A stretch of 64,000 nucleotides of DNA from Piscinibacter sp047602365 (GTDB taxonomy: Bacteria; Pseudomonadota; Gammaproteobacteria; Burkholderiales; Burkholderiaceae_C), in assembly GCA_047602365.1 (NCBI GenBank), contig JASGHM010000002.1, positions 1,798,001 through 1,862,000 of the forward strand, in the 5' to 3' direction. Positions 43,425-51,214 of this stretch are shown one piece after another. The notes under the pieces are model-generated. The model was not told the origin of the DNA and did not search any database. It worked only from the letters and a program-made list of their open reading frames with translations. Made by a program: the position numbers and the translations under genes. Every line of letters starts with the position of its first letter. Position 1 is the stretch's first letter.

Positions 43425-44213
43425 GTGAGCGGCAACCTGATCAGCGCCGAACTGAAGCTCGCCGGGCGGCTCGACGCGCGTTTCTTCGCGCTGCTCGAGG
43501 CACTGGAGGCCACCGGCTCGATCAACAAGGCCGCGCGCACGGCCGGCCTCAGCTACAAGGGCGCCTGGCTGCTGCTCGAGTCGGCCTGCAACCTGGCCAA
43601 CGAGCCGCTGCTCGAGACCGCCACCGGTGGCAGCGGCGGCGGCGGCACGCGCCTGACCGATGCGGCACGCGGCTTGCTCGACGCCTGGCGAAGCCTGCAA
43701 ACCGAACAACGCGAGTTCCTGCGCGCCCAGGAGGCGCGCCTCGCCCAACTGCCGGCCCTCAACGGCCTGCTCAGGAGAATGTCGATGAAGACCACCGCAC
43801 GCAACCAGTTCGCCGGCACCGTCAAGGCGGTCGAGCTCGGCCCCGTCTCGGCCAGCGTGACGATCGCGCTGAAGAGCGGCGAGGAGATCACCGCGACGAT
43901 GACCTCGGCGGCGGCGGGCCGGCTGAAGCTGAAGAAGGGCAAGGAGGCGATCGCGCTGATCAAGGCCTCGGCCGTCGTGCTGGTGACCGACTTCGCCGGC
44001 TGGCAGCTGTCGGCGCGCAACCAGCTCGCCGGCACCGTCTCGCGCATCGAGCGCGGCGCGGTGTCGTCGCTGGTCGTGCTGACCCTGCCCGGCGGGTCGA
44101 GCATCACCGCCAGCGTCACCAACGAAGGTGTCGAGGCGCTGGACCTGAAGGTCGGCCTGCCGGCCACCGCGGTGTTCAAGGCCTACTCAGTGATGGTTGC
44201 TGCGCAGCCCTGA
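43425..44213 (+). CDS. modE: Molybdate-responsive regulator ModE
   Basis: A 262-residue full-length ModE: N-terminal winged helix (RFFALLEALEATGSINKAAR, GLSYKGAWLLLESACNLA), then two MOP/TOBE repeats (TARNQFAGTVKAVELGPVSA, SARNQLAGTVSRIERGAVSS). With molybdate bound it represses modABC. The start is a GTG eight bases after modC; the perfect dyad before modA is its likely operator. Confidence 0.94.
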   Translation: MSGNLISAELKLAGRLDARFFALLEALEATGSINKAARTAGLSYKGAWLLLESACNLANEPLLETATGGSGGGGTRLTDAARGLLDAWRSLQTEQREFLRAQEARLAQLPALNGLLRRMSMKTTARNQFAGTVKAVELGPVSASVTIALKSGEEITATMTSAAAGRLKLKKGKEAIALIKASAVVLVTDFAGWQLSARNQLAGTVSRIERGAVSSLVVLTLPGGSSITASVTNEGVEALDLKVGLPATAVFKAYSVMVAAQP

Positions 44214-44720
44214 TCACCACAGCTTGTGCAGCTCGATGCTCGCCAGGCGCTGCACGTAGCGCGGCCCGGTGGCATGGTCGTGCAGGCTGACCAGCGCGAA
44301 GGGGCCGGCGTTGTCCGCCAGCGGTGCCTGCACGCAGTCCCAGGCGAGCAGCACGCCGTCGCCCAGCATCGAGTTGAACAGCTCGTTCCACGAGAACAGC
44401 GCGCGGTAGCCCTCGCGCGACTCGGCCACGATGACCACGCGCTTGAAGTCCGTGCGCTGCGCAAACGCCGGCTCCGCAGCGGCGACCAGCTTGCGCAGCG
44501 GCACACCGCGCAGCGGCCGCGGCTGGCCATGCGCGCCGTCGAGCGTGCAGACGACCAGGAAGCCGGGCACGGTGACCGCGCCGAAACTCTCCAGCGCGGG
44601 GGCGCCGAGGCGCAGCGGCGTGCGCACCCAGCCGCCGAGCTGGACATGGTCGAAGCCCGCGCGGCGCGGCTTCGACGCCAGCGTCTCGGCGGGCCGGACA
44701 GGCTCTTCTGCAACGTTCAT
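44214..44720 (-). CDS. Molybdopterin-oxidoreductase-like domain protein retaining Cys
   Basis: A 168-residue protein of the sulfite-oxidase-like molybdopterin fold in short form: VTVPGFLVVCTLDGAHGQPR, PLRGVPLRKLVAAAEPAF, VVIVAESREGYRALFSWNEL, and ALVSLHDHATGPRYVQRLAS. The Cys in VVCTLDG is where the Mo-ligating Cys of the family lies. No signal peptide, unlike the related protein at 37884. AGGAG precedes the ATG. Divergent from modD with a ModE-like box between them. Function unknown; may bind Mo or molybdopterin. Confidence 0.65.
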   Translation of the reverse strand: MNVAEEPVRPAETLASKPRRAGFDHVQLGGWVRTPLRLGAPALESFGAVTVPGFLVVCTLDGAHGQPRPLRGVPLRKLVAAAEPAFAQRTDFKRVVIVAESREGYRALFSWNELFNSMLGDGVLLAWDCVQAPLADNAGPFALVSLHDHATGPRYVQRLASIELHKLW

Positions 44721-44749
44721 GGGATGCTCCTTGCAAGTGGAAGGCCGTG

Positions 44750-44773
44750 CGTTGTGTACTTCTCTACATCATG
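44750..44773. promoter_or_regulatory. ModE-like operator between 44720 gene and modD
   Basis: CGTTGTGTA, six bases, TACATCATG. The left arm is close to the modA box and the 9-6-9 layout is the same. Confidence 0.5.
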
Positions 44774-44789
44774 AAGAAGTGAGTGCAAG

Positions 44790-45665
44790 ATGAATGCCAC
44801 CTTCGGCCTGGCCGACCTCGCCGTCGACGATGCGCAGCTCGCCGCCTGGCTGCGCGAGGACGCGCCCTTCGGCGACCTGACCAGCACATCGCTGCTGCCG
44901 CGTGGCGCCGAGGGCGTGATGCGCTTCGCGGCGCGCCGCGCGATGAGCGTGGCCGGCATCGAGGAAGCGGCACGCCTGGTGCAGCTGGCCGGCGGCCACG
45001 CCGCGCTGCACGCGCGCAGCGGCGAGCGTGCCGAGCCGGCGCAGCCGCTGCTCGAGGCACGCGGCAGCGCGCAGGCGCTGCTGCTGGCCTGGAAGGTGGC
45101 GCAGACGCTGGTCGAGGCGGCTTCGGGCATCGCCACCGCCACGGCGGAAATCGTCGAGCTGCTGCGCGCCGAAGGCTTCACGACGCCACTCGCCTGCACG
45201 CGCAAGAACTTCCCCGGCACCCGTGCGATCGCCGCCAAGGCCGTGCGCGCCGGCGGTGGCGTGATGCACCGGCTGGGCCTGTCGGAGACGCTGCTGGTGT
45301 TCCCGGAGCACCGGGCCTTCCTGCCGCCGGAGTCGGCCGGCGCGGCGGTCGCGCGGCTGGCCGCCTCGCAGCCGGAGAAGCGCGTGGTGGTGGAGGTCGG
45401 CAGCGAGGACGAGGCCGTGGCGATGGCGCGCGCCGGCGCGCACGTGATCCAGCTCGAGCGCTTCGCGCCGGCCGCGCTGGCGGCACTGCGCGAACGGCTG
45501 CGCCGCGAAGGCCTGCACGTGCTGCTGGCGCCCGCCGGCGGCGTGACACGCGACAACGCGCTGGCCTACGCACGCGCCGGCGCCGACCTGCTGGTCAGCT
45601 CGGCGCCCTACTTCGCGCCGCCGGCCGACGTGCAGGTGAGCATCGCCGCGCAGCCGCCGCGCTGA
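44790..45665 (+). CDS. modD: ModD protein (NadC-like)
   Basis: A 291-residue protein of the nicotinate-nucleotide pyrophosphorylase fold: LREDAPFGDLTSTSLLPRGA, VAQTLVEAASGIATATAEIV, CTRKNFPGTRAIAAKAVRAG, GGVMHRLGLSETLLVFPEH. ModD proteins resemble NadC but are encoded in molybdenum transport or nitrogenase loci; the reaction is not established. An upstream ModE-like box suggests Mo-dependent regulation. Confidence 0.9.
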   Translation: MNATFGLADLAVDDAQLAAWLREDAPFGDLTSTSLLPRGAEGVMRFAARRAMSVAGIEEAARLVQLAGGHAALHARSGERAEPAQPLLEARGSAQALLLAWKVAQTLVEAASGIATATAEIVELLRAEGFTTPLACTRKNFPGTRAIAAKAVRAGGGVMHRLGLSETLLVFPEHRAFLPPESAGAAVARLAASQPEKRVVVEVGSEDEAVAMARAGAHVIQLERFAPAALAALRERLRREGLHVLLAPAGGVTRDNALAYARAGADLLVSSAPYFAPPADVQVSIAAQPPR

Positions 45666-45678
45666 CCGGCGTCCGAGT

Positions 45679-46056
45679 TCACAGACCGAGCTGGGCCTCG
45701 GCGGCGACGAAGGTCTGGTTGACCACCCGCGGCTTGCAGGAGTCGAGCCGCTCGATGCGGTCGACGCTCATCAGCCACTCGCCCGACCACAGCCGCCACG
45801 CGGTGCGGCGCTCGTGATGCACGGCGACCTCGAGCGGAAACTCGTCGACATCGAAGGCCTCGACGAAGGCGGTGTGGTCGTGCTGCACGTAGCAGCGCCG
45901 GCCGGCATCGTCGAAGCCGTTGAGCTTGCGCGCGCAGGCCTCCTCGTCGACATGCGCCGCGAAGCGCCGCGGCGGCACCACCATCGCCATGCAGTCGCTG
46001 GGCAGGCCCTGGCGCCACGCGGCAGCGGTGGAATCGACGGCTTCTGCGACGCTCAT
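45679..46056 (-). CDS. Unknown protein in molybdenum block
   Basis: A 125-residue soluble protein: VPPRRFAAHVDEEACARKLN, RRCYVQHDHTAFVEAFDVDE, FPLEVAVHHERRTAWRLWSG. It has two conserved-looking Cys and several His (HDH, HHE) that could bind metal; no family recognised. AGGAG precedes the ATG, and a ModE-like dyad lies 18 bp upstream. Convergent with modD. Confidence 0.6.
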   Translation of the reverse strand: MSVAEAVDSTAAAWRQGLPSDCMAMVVPPRRFAAHVDEEACARKLNGFDDAGRRCYVQHDHTAFVEAFDVDEFPLEVAVHHERRTAWRLWSGEWLMSVDRIERLDSCKPRVVNQTFVAAEAQLGL

Positions 46057-46073
46057 GGCAGCTCCTGGAGATT

Positions 46074-46097
46074 CGTTATGTAGCGGCATACATCATG
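46074..46097. promoter_or_regulatory. ModE-like operator upstream of 46056 gene
   Basis: CGTTATGTA, six bases, TACATCATG. The right arm is identical to that of the 44750 box, which supports a common binding protein. Confidence 0.55.
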
Positions 46098-46168
46098 CAA
46101 GCGTGCTCAGCAATCGGCGTGCCACCGGCCGCTCCCTCGGGGCGGGCGCGCCACCGACCCGCGTGTCG

Positions 46169-46184
46169 CGTCGCACTCCCGACA
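46169..46184. promoter_or_regulatory. Possible NifA site of iscS operon (one mismatch)
   Basis: CGTCGCACTCCCGACA reads TGT-N10-ACG on the minus strand, the same one-mismatch form as the nifN site. It is about 105 bp before the -24 element. Confidence 0.4.
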
Positions 46185-46205
46185 AAGGCGACATGCGTCG
46201 CCTTT
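46184..46205. repeat. Perfect short inverted repeat upstream of iscS
   Basis: AAAGGCGAC and GTCGCCTTT pair perfectly around ATGC. It may be an operator for a dimeric regulator or a hairpin ending upstream transcription. Confidence 0.45.
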
Positions 46206-46247
46206 CGGCTTCGGCCGGGCCGCCGGCACGGAGCCGCGCCCGGCCGC

Positions 46248-46260
46248 CAAGTGCTTGATC
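46248..46260. promoter_or_regulatory. Putative IHF site, iscS promoter
   Basis: CAAGTGCTTGATC, identical to the site before nifN, 12 of 13 IHF consensus positions. Confidence 0.55.
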
Positions 46261-46288
46261 TGCGGGACTTTTTCGACGCAGCCACGGT

Positions 46289-46304
46289 TGGCACGCTCCG
46301 TGCG
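46289..46304 (+). promoter_or_regulatory. Sigma-54 (-24/-12) promoter of iscS-iscU operon
   Basis: TGGCACGCTCCGTGCG with GG at 46290 and GC at 46302, 38 bp before the ATG. It shows that this ISC operon is part of the nif regulon. Confidence 0.85.
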
Positions 46305-46341
46305 AAAGGCCCTGCCAGACGCACCCGCCGGAGCGAGCCCC

Positions 46342-47562
46342 ATGGACCTGCCGACCGCCAAGCCGATCTACCTAGACTATGCCGCCACCACGCCGGTCGA
46401 TCCGCGCGTGGTGCAGCAGATGCTGCCCTTCCTCTACGAGCAGTTCGGCAACCCGGCCTCGCGCAGCCATGCCTATGGTTGGGCGGCGGAAGAGGCGGTC
46501 GAGATCGCCCGCGAGCAGGTCGCTGCGCTGATCGGTGCCGACCCGCGCGAGATCGTCTGGACCAGCGGCGCCACCGAGTCGAACAACCTGGCCATCAAGG
46601 GCGCGGCGCAGTTCCACAAGGGCAAGGGCCGCCACCTGATCACGCTGAAGACCGAGCACAAGGCGGTGCTCGACACGATGCGCGAGCTGGAGCGCGACGG
46701 CTTCGAGGTGACTTACCTCGACGTGATGGCCAACGGCCTGGTCGACCTCGATGTGCTGACGGCGGCGCTGCGGCCCGACACGATCCTGGTCTCGGTCATG
46801 TACGTCAACAACGAGATCGGCGTGATCCAGGACATCCCGGCGATCGGCGCGCTGTGCCGCGCGCGCGGCATCCTGTTCCACGTCGACGCCGCGCAGGCCA
46901 GCGGCAAGCTGGCGATCGACCTGAGCGAACTGCCGGTCGACCTGATGAGCCTGTCGGCGCACAAGACCTACGGGCCCAAGGGCATCGGCGCGCTGTACGT
47001 GCGGCGCAAGCCGCGTGTGCGCATCGAGGCGCAGATCCATGGCGGCGGCCACGAGCGCGGCATGCGCTCGGGCACGCTGCCGACGCACCAGATCGTCGGC
47101 ATGGGCGAGGCCTACCGGCTCGCCCGCGAGGGCATGGCCAGCGAGAACGAGCGCATCCGCAGCCTGCGCGACCGCCTGCTCGCCGGGCTGCAAGCCATCC
47201 CCGAGGTGCGCATCAACGGCGACCTGGAGCGGCGCGTGCCGCACAACCTGAACATCAGCTTCCAGTTCGTCGAAGGCGAGTCGCTGCTGATGGGCATGAA
47301 GGGCATCGCGGTGTCCTCCGGCTCGGCCTGCACCTCGGCCAGCCTGGAGCCGAGCTACGTGCTGCGCGCGCTGGGCCTGTCGGACGAGATCGCGCACAGC
47401 TCGATCCGCTTCTCGGTCGGCCGCTTCACCACCGCCGAGGAGGTCGATCGCGCGATCGAGCAGGTGAAGACCACGGTCGAGCGGCTGCGTCGCTTGAGCC
47501 CGCTGTGGGACATGCACCAGGCCGGCATCGACCTCGCGTCGATCCAGTGGGCCGAACACTGA
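46342..47562 (+). CDS. iscS: Cysteine desulfurase IscS-type (nif-regulated)
   Basis: A 406-residue PLP cysteine desulfurase. YLDYAATTPVDPRVVQQMLP, the PLP motif SLSAHKTYGPKGIGALYVRR, active Cys loop SSGSACTSASLEPSYVLRAL, and the C-terminus DMHQAGIDLASIQWAEH are IscS-like rather than NifS-like. Yet it lies behind a sigma-54 promoter, so it fills the nifS role. An upstream in-frame TTG (46255) precedes the promoter and is excluded as start. Confidence 0.94.
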   Translation: MDLPTAKPIYLDYAATTPVDPRVVQQMLPFLYEQFGNPASRSHAYGWAAEEAVEIAREQVAALIGADPREIVWTSGATESNNLAIKGAAQFHKGKGRHLITLKTEHKAVLDTMRELERDGFEVTYLDVMANGLVDLDVLTAALRPDTILVSVMYVNNEIGVIQDIPAIGALCRARGILFHVDAAQASGKLAIDLSELPVDLMSLSAHKTYGPKGIGALYVRRKPRVRIEAQIHGGGHERGMRSGTLPTHQIVGMGEAYRLAREGMASENERIRSLRDRLLAGLQAIPEVRINGDLERRVPHNLNISFQFVEGESLLMGMKGIAVSSGSACTSASLEPSYVLRALGLSDEIAHSSIRFSVGRFTTAEEVDRAIEQVKTTVERLRRLSPLWDMHQAGIDLASIQWAEH

Positions 47563-47581
47563 CCAGCAAGGGAATCACACC

Positions 47582-48028
47582 ATGGCATACAGCGACAAGG
47601 TCATCGACCACTACGAGAACCCGCGCAACGTCGGCGGCTTCGACGGCAGCGACGGTGCGGTCGGCACCGGCATGGTCGGCGCACCGGCCTGCGGCGACGT
47701 GATGAAGCTGCAGATCAAGGTCAACCCGTCCACCGGCGTGATCGAGGACGCCAAGTTCAAGACCTACGGCTGCGGCTCGGCGATCGCCTCGAGTTCGCTG
47801 GTCACCGAATGGGTCAAGGGCAAGACGCTGGACCAGGCGCTGGCGATCAAGAACACCGCGATCGCCGAGGAACTGGCACTGCCGCCGGTGAAGATCCACT
47901 GCTCCATCCTCGCCGAGGACGCGATCAAGGCCGCGGTGTCCGACTACCGCACGCGCCACACGGCCGGCACCGCCGTCCACGCCGATCTCGAACAACCCGC
48001 CTGCGCACCGGTCGCCAAGGCGGCCTGA
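47582..48028 (+). CDS. iscU: Fe-S cluster scaffold IscU (NifU N-terminal type)
   Basis: A 148-residue IscU: YSDKVIDHYENPRNVGGFDG, the three ligand cysteines in GAPACGDVMKLQI, KTYGCGSAIASSSL and PVKIHCSILAEDAI, including the LPPVK HscA-recognition motif. It has only the IscU domain plus a short tail (QPACAPVAKAA); the ferredoxin-like and C-terminal Nfu domains of NifU are absent. AAGGGAA precedes the ATG. Confidence 0.95.
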   Translation: MAYSDKVIDHYENPRNVGGFDGSDGAVGTGMVGAPACGDVMKLQIKVNPSTGVIEDAKFKTYGCGSAIASSSLVTEWVKGKTLDQALAIKNTAIAEELALPPVKIHCSILAEDAIKAAVSDYRTRHTAGTAVHADLEQPACAPVAKAA

Positions 48029-48052
48029 ACGACCCACCCCAAGGAGAACCGA

Positions 48053-48481
48053 ATGTCCGCCTGCCAATCACAGCCCGGTGCCGGCTCGTCCTGCGCCACC
48101 GCCAACCCGCTGGCCGCCGGCAGCTTCGTGCCGCCGGTGCTGGCCGACGGCGCACCGCCGCTGAACATCAGCGACAGCGTGGTCGGCAAGGTCGCCGAAA
48201 TGCTGGCCGAGGAGGGCGACCCGGCGCTGCAGCTGCGCATCTTCGTCACGGGCGGCGGCTGCTCTGGCTTCCAGTACGGCTTCGCCTTCGACGACGAGAA
48301 GAAGGACGACGACATCCGTGTCGAGCGCGGACCGATCACCGTGGTGGTCGACGCGATGAGCCTGCAGTACCTGATGGGCGCCGAGATCGACTACGAGGAC
48401 AACCTCGAAGGTGCGCGCTTCGTGATCCGCAACCCGAACGCGGCCAGCACCTGCGGCTGCGGCAGCAGCTTCTCGGTCTGA
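48053..48481 (+). CDS. ErpA-like A-type Fe-S carrier
   Basis: A 142-residue A-type protein resembling ErpA: LNISDSVVGKVAEMLAEEGD, LRIFVTGGGCSGFQYGFAFD, DEKKDDDIRVERGPITVVVD, STCGCGSSFSV. A 30-residue N-terminal extension carries two extra cysteines (SACQ, SSCAT). AAGGAG precedes the ATG. Probably delivers [4Fe-4S] clusters to nif proteins. Confidence 0.9.
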   Translation: MSACQSQPGAGSSCATANPLAAGSFVPPVLADGAPPLNISDSVVGKVAEMLAEEGDPALQLRIFVTGGGCSGFQYGFAFDDEKKDDDIRVERGPITVVVDAMSLQYLMGAEIDYEDNLEGARFVIRNPNAASTCGCGSSFSV

Positions 48482-48492
48482 AGGAGATCGCC

Positions 48493-48816
48493 ATGTCGCT
48501 CTCCGTGACACCGAAGGCCGCCACCCAGATCCGCAAGGCGATCGCCAAGCGCGGCGGCGGCGTCGGCCTGCGCCTGGCCATCAAGACCAGCGGCTGCTCG
48601 GGTTATGCCTACGCGCTGGAGTTCGCCGACGCCGTCGGCAGCGAGGACCTGGCCTTCGAGAGCGAAGGCGTGCAGCTGCTGGTCGACGCCAAGAGCCTGG
48701 CGATGATCGATGGCACGCAGCTCGACTGGGTGCGCGAAGGCCTCAATGAAGGCTTCAAGTTCAACAACCCGAACGCCAGCGCCACCTGCGGCTGCGGCGA
48801 GTCGTTCGCCGTCTAG
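48493..48816 (+). CDS. iscA: IscA Fe-S assembly protein
   Basis: A 107-residue IscA: MSLSVTPKAATQIRKAIAKR, LRLAIKTSGCSGYAYALEFA, EGFKFNNPNASATCGCGESF. All three conserved cysteines are present. AAGGAGA precedes the ATG, 11 bp after the ErpA-like gene. Confidence 0.94.
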   Translation: MSLSVTPKAATQIRKAIAKRGGGVGLRLAIKTSGCSGYAYALEFADAVGSEDLAFESEGVQLLVDAKSLAMIDGTQLDWVREGLNEGFKFNNPNASATCGCGESFAV

Positions 48817-48826
48817 GACGCTGGCG

Positions 48827-50734
48827 ATGGCGCTGCTGCAGATCGCCGAACCCGGTCGCGCCGCAGCGCCGCACCAGCATCGGCTGGCCGTCGGCATCGA
48901 CCTGGGCACGACCAACTCGCTGGTCGCCACGGTGCGCAGCGCCATGCCCACGGTGCTGGCCGACGAGCGCGGCCGGCTGCTGCTGCCTTCGGTGGTGCAC
49001 TACGGCGAGGAAGACCAGGTGCGGGTCGGTGATGCCGCCTGCGAGCGTGCCGCCGAGGACCCGGGCAACACCATCGCCTCGGCCAAGCGGCTGATCGGCC
49101 GCTCGCCGGCCGACGTCAACGCCGACGGTTTTCCGTATGCGGTGGTGGCGCTGTCCGACAGCGCCGTCGGTGTGCGCACCCGCCACGGCCCGAGAAGCCC
49201 GGTGGACATCGCCGCCGAGGTGCTGCGCACGCTGCGCGAACGTGCCGAGGGCGCACTGGGCGGCGCACTGACCGGCGCGGTGATCACCGTGCCGGCCTAC
49301 TTCGACGACGCACAGCGCCAGGCGACCAAGGACGCCGCCGCGAAGGCCGGGCTCACCGTGCTGCGCCTGCTCAACGAACCGACCGCCGCCGCGGTGGCCT
49401 ACGGGCTGGACCATGCCGAGGAAGGCATCTACGTCGTCTACGACCTCGGCGGCGGCACCTTCGACGTCTCCATCCTGCGCCTGATGCGCGGTGTGTTCGA
49501 GGTCATCGCCACCAGCGGCGATGCGCAGCTCGGCGGCGACGACTTCGACCACCGCCTGGCCGCCTGGTTCGCCGCGGCCACCGGCGGCGGCTGGGGCGCG
49601 CTGGAGATCGGCGCGCTGCATGCCGCGGCCCGCGCGGCGAAAGAGGCGCTGACCGACCGGCTCGAGGTGAGCATGCAATGCCGCCGCACCGACGGCACGC
49701 TGGAGTCGCAGAACGTCGACCGCGCGCTGTTCGACGACCTGACGCAGGACCTGGTCGAGCGCACGCTGGGGCCCGTCAAGCGTGCGCTGCGCGACGCGAA
49801 GCTGAAGCCGGCCGAGGTCAATGGCGTGGTGCTGGTCGGCGGCTCGACGCGCATGCCGCCCGTGCGTGCGGCGGTCAAGCGCCTGTTCGGCCACGAACCC
49901 TTCACCGGCATCGACCCCGACCAGGCGGTCGCGCTCGGCGCGGCAATCCAGGCCGACCAGCTGGCCGGCAACCGCGCCGGCGGCGACGAGCTGCTGCTGC
50001 TCGACGTCAGCCCGCTGTCGCTGGGGCTGGAGACCATGGGCGGCCTGGTCGAGAAGATCATCCCGCGCAACAGCAGCATCCCGAGCGCGCGTGCGCAGGA
50101 GTTCACCACCTTCAAGGACGGCCAGACCGCGATGGCGCTGCACGTGGTGCAGGGCGAGCGTGAGCTGGTCTCCGAATGCCGCTCGCTGGCGCGCTTCACG
50201 CTGCGCGGCATCCCGGCGATGGTGGCCGGCGCGGCGCGCATCCGCGTGACCTTCCAGATCGACGCCGACGGCCTGCTGTCGGTCAGCGCGCTGGAGCAGA
50301 CCAGCGGCGTGCACGCGCAGGTCGAAGTCAAGCCAAGCTACGGCCTGGCGCAGGACGCCGTGGCCGGCATGCTGATGGACGCGATCGACAGCGCCGAGGC
50401 CGACGCCGCGGCACGCCTGCTGCGCGAGGCCGAGGTCGACGCGCGCCGCCTGCTCGACGCCACCGAGGCGGCGCTGCACGAGGACGGCGACCAGCTGCTG
50501 CAGCCGCGCGAGCAGTTCCAGATCCTCGTCGCGATGCAGGCGGTGGCCGACCTGCTCGAACAATGCGCCGAGGGCGAAGGCAGCTCCGTCGCCGAGCGCA
50601 AGAGCCTGCGCACCGCGCTGCGCGACGCCGGCGAAGCCTTGAACCGAGCGACCACGCCGTTCGCCGGCAAGCGCATGGATGCGCGTGTGCGGCAAGCGCT
50701 CTCTGGTCAACGCATCGATCAACTGGCTGCATGA
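48827..50734 (+). CDS. hscA: Hsp70-type chaperone HscA
   Basis: A 635-residue DnaK-family chaperone of the HscA type: VGIDLGTTNSLVATVRS, VPAYFDDAQRQATKDAAAKA, VYDLGGGTFDVSILRL, VLVGGSTRMPPVRAAV, and a peptide-binding domain starting LLLLDVSPLSLGLETMGGLV. HscA helps transfer the cluster from IscU, recognising LPPVK, which is present. No hscB co-chaperone gene is in the operon; it is probably supplied from elsewhere. The start is the ATG at MALLQIAEPG. Confidence 0.95.
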   Translation: MALLQIAEPGRAAAPHQHRLAVGIDLGTTNSLVATVRSAMPTVLADERGRLLLPSVVHYGEEDQVRVGDAACERAAEDPGNTIASAKRLIGRSPADVNADGFPYAVVALSDSAVGVRTRHGPRSPVDIAAEVLRTLRERAEGALGGALTGAVITVPAYFDDAQRQATKDAAAKAGLTVLRLLNEPTAAAVAYGLDHAEEGIYVVYDLGGGTFDVSILRLMRGVFEVIATSGDAQLGGDDFDHRLAAWFAAATGGGWGALEIGALHAAARAAKEALTDRLEVSMQCRRTDGTLESQNVDRALFDDLTQDLVERTLGPVKRALRDAKLKPAEVNGVVLVGGSTRMPPVRAAVKRLFGHEPFTGIDPDQAVALGAAIQADQLAGNRAGGDELLLLDVSPLSLGLETMGGLVEKIIPRNSSIPSARAQEFTTFKDGQTAMALHVVQGERELVSECRSLARFTLRGIPAMVAGAARIRVTFQIDADGLLSVSALEQTSGVHAQVEVKPSYGLAQDAVAGMLMDAIDSAEADAAARLLREAEVDARRLLDATEAALHEDGDQLLQPREQFQILVAMQAVADLLEQCAEGEGSSVAERKSLRTALRDAGEALNRATTPFAGKRMDARVRQALSGQRIDQLAA

Positions 50735-51090
50735 ACGAGACGACCGTCAAGGCGACGACACGTGTGCGCGTGCTGCCGCATGCCGAGCTGTGCCCCGCAG
50801 GCACCGAGTTCGATGCAAGGCAGGGCCGCAAGCTGGTCGACGAACTGCTCGCCCACGGCATCGCGATCGAACACGCCTGCGAGAAGGTCTGCGCCTGCGC
50901 AACCTGCCATGTGCACCTGCGCAGCGGCGCCGAGTCGGTCGCGCCGCCCGACGAGGAAGAGGAAGACCAGCTCGACGATGCCTGGGGCCTGGACGCGCAA
51001 TCGCGCCTGTCGTGCTGCGTGCGCGTGAAGGGTGCCGAGCTGGTGGTCGAGCTGCCGAAGTTCTCGCGCAACCACGCACGCGAGAAGTAG
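50731..51090 (+). CDS. fdx: ISC-type [2Fe-2S] ferredoxin Fdx
   Basis: A 119-residue adrenodoxin-type ferredoxin: CEKVCACATCHVHL holds three ligands (C-x5-C-x2-C) and SRLSCCVRVKGAELVV the fourth, with an acidic EEEEDQLDDAWGL segment as in Fdx of the ISC system. It supplies electrons for cluster assembly. Overlaps the hscA stop (ATGA); last gene of the operon. Confidence 0.94.
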   Translation: MNETTVKATTRVRVLPHAELCPAGTEFDARQGRKLVDELLAHGIAIEHACEKVCACATCHVHLRSGAESVAPPDEEEEDQLDDAWGLDAQSRLSCCVRVKGAELVVELPKFSRNHAREK

Positions 51091-51120
51091 CCGCGCGCCG
51101 CCGACGCCCTGTCGGCGCCC

Positions 51121-51136
51121 TGTCGATATTGCGACA
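51121..51136 (+). promoter_or_regulatory. NifA upstream activator site of nifV
   Basis: TGTCGATATTGCGACA, a perfect TGT-N10-ACA sequence, 79 bp before the -24 element. Confidence 0.85.
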
Positions 51137-51185
51137 AAGACCACAGCCGCGCCGCGGCCCCTGCAGAAACCAGAAAGCCCATGCA

Positions 51186-51198
51186 GATCAAGCACTTG
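51186..51198. promoter_or_regulatory. Putative IHF site, nifV promoter
   Basis: GATCAAGCACTTG matches 12 of 13 positions of WATCAANNNNTTR, this time on the plus strand; it is the reverse complement of the nifN/iscS 13-mer. Confidence 0.55.
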
Positions 51199-51214
51199 GG
51201 CGACGAGAACGGCG

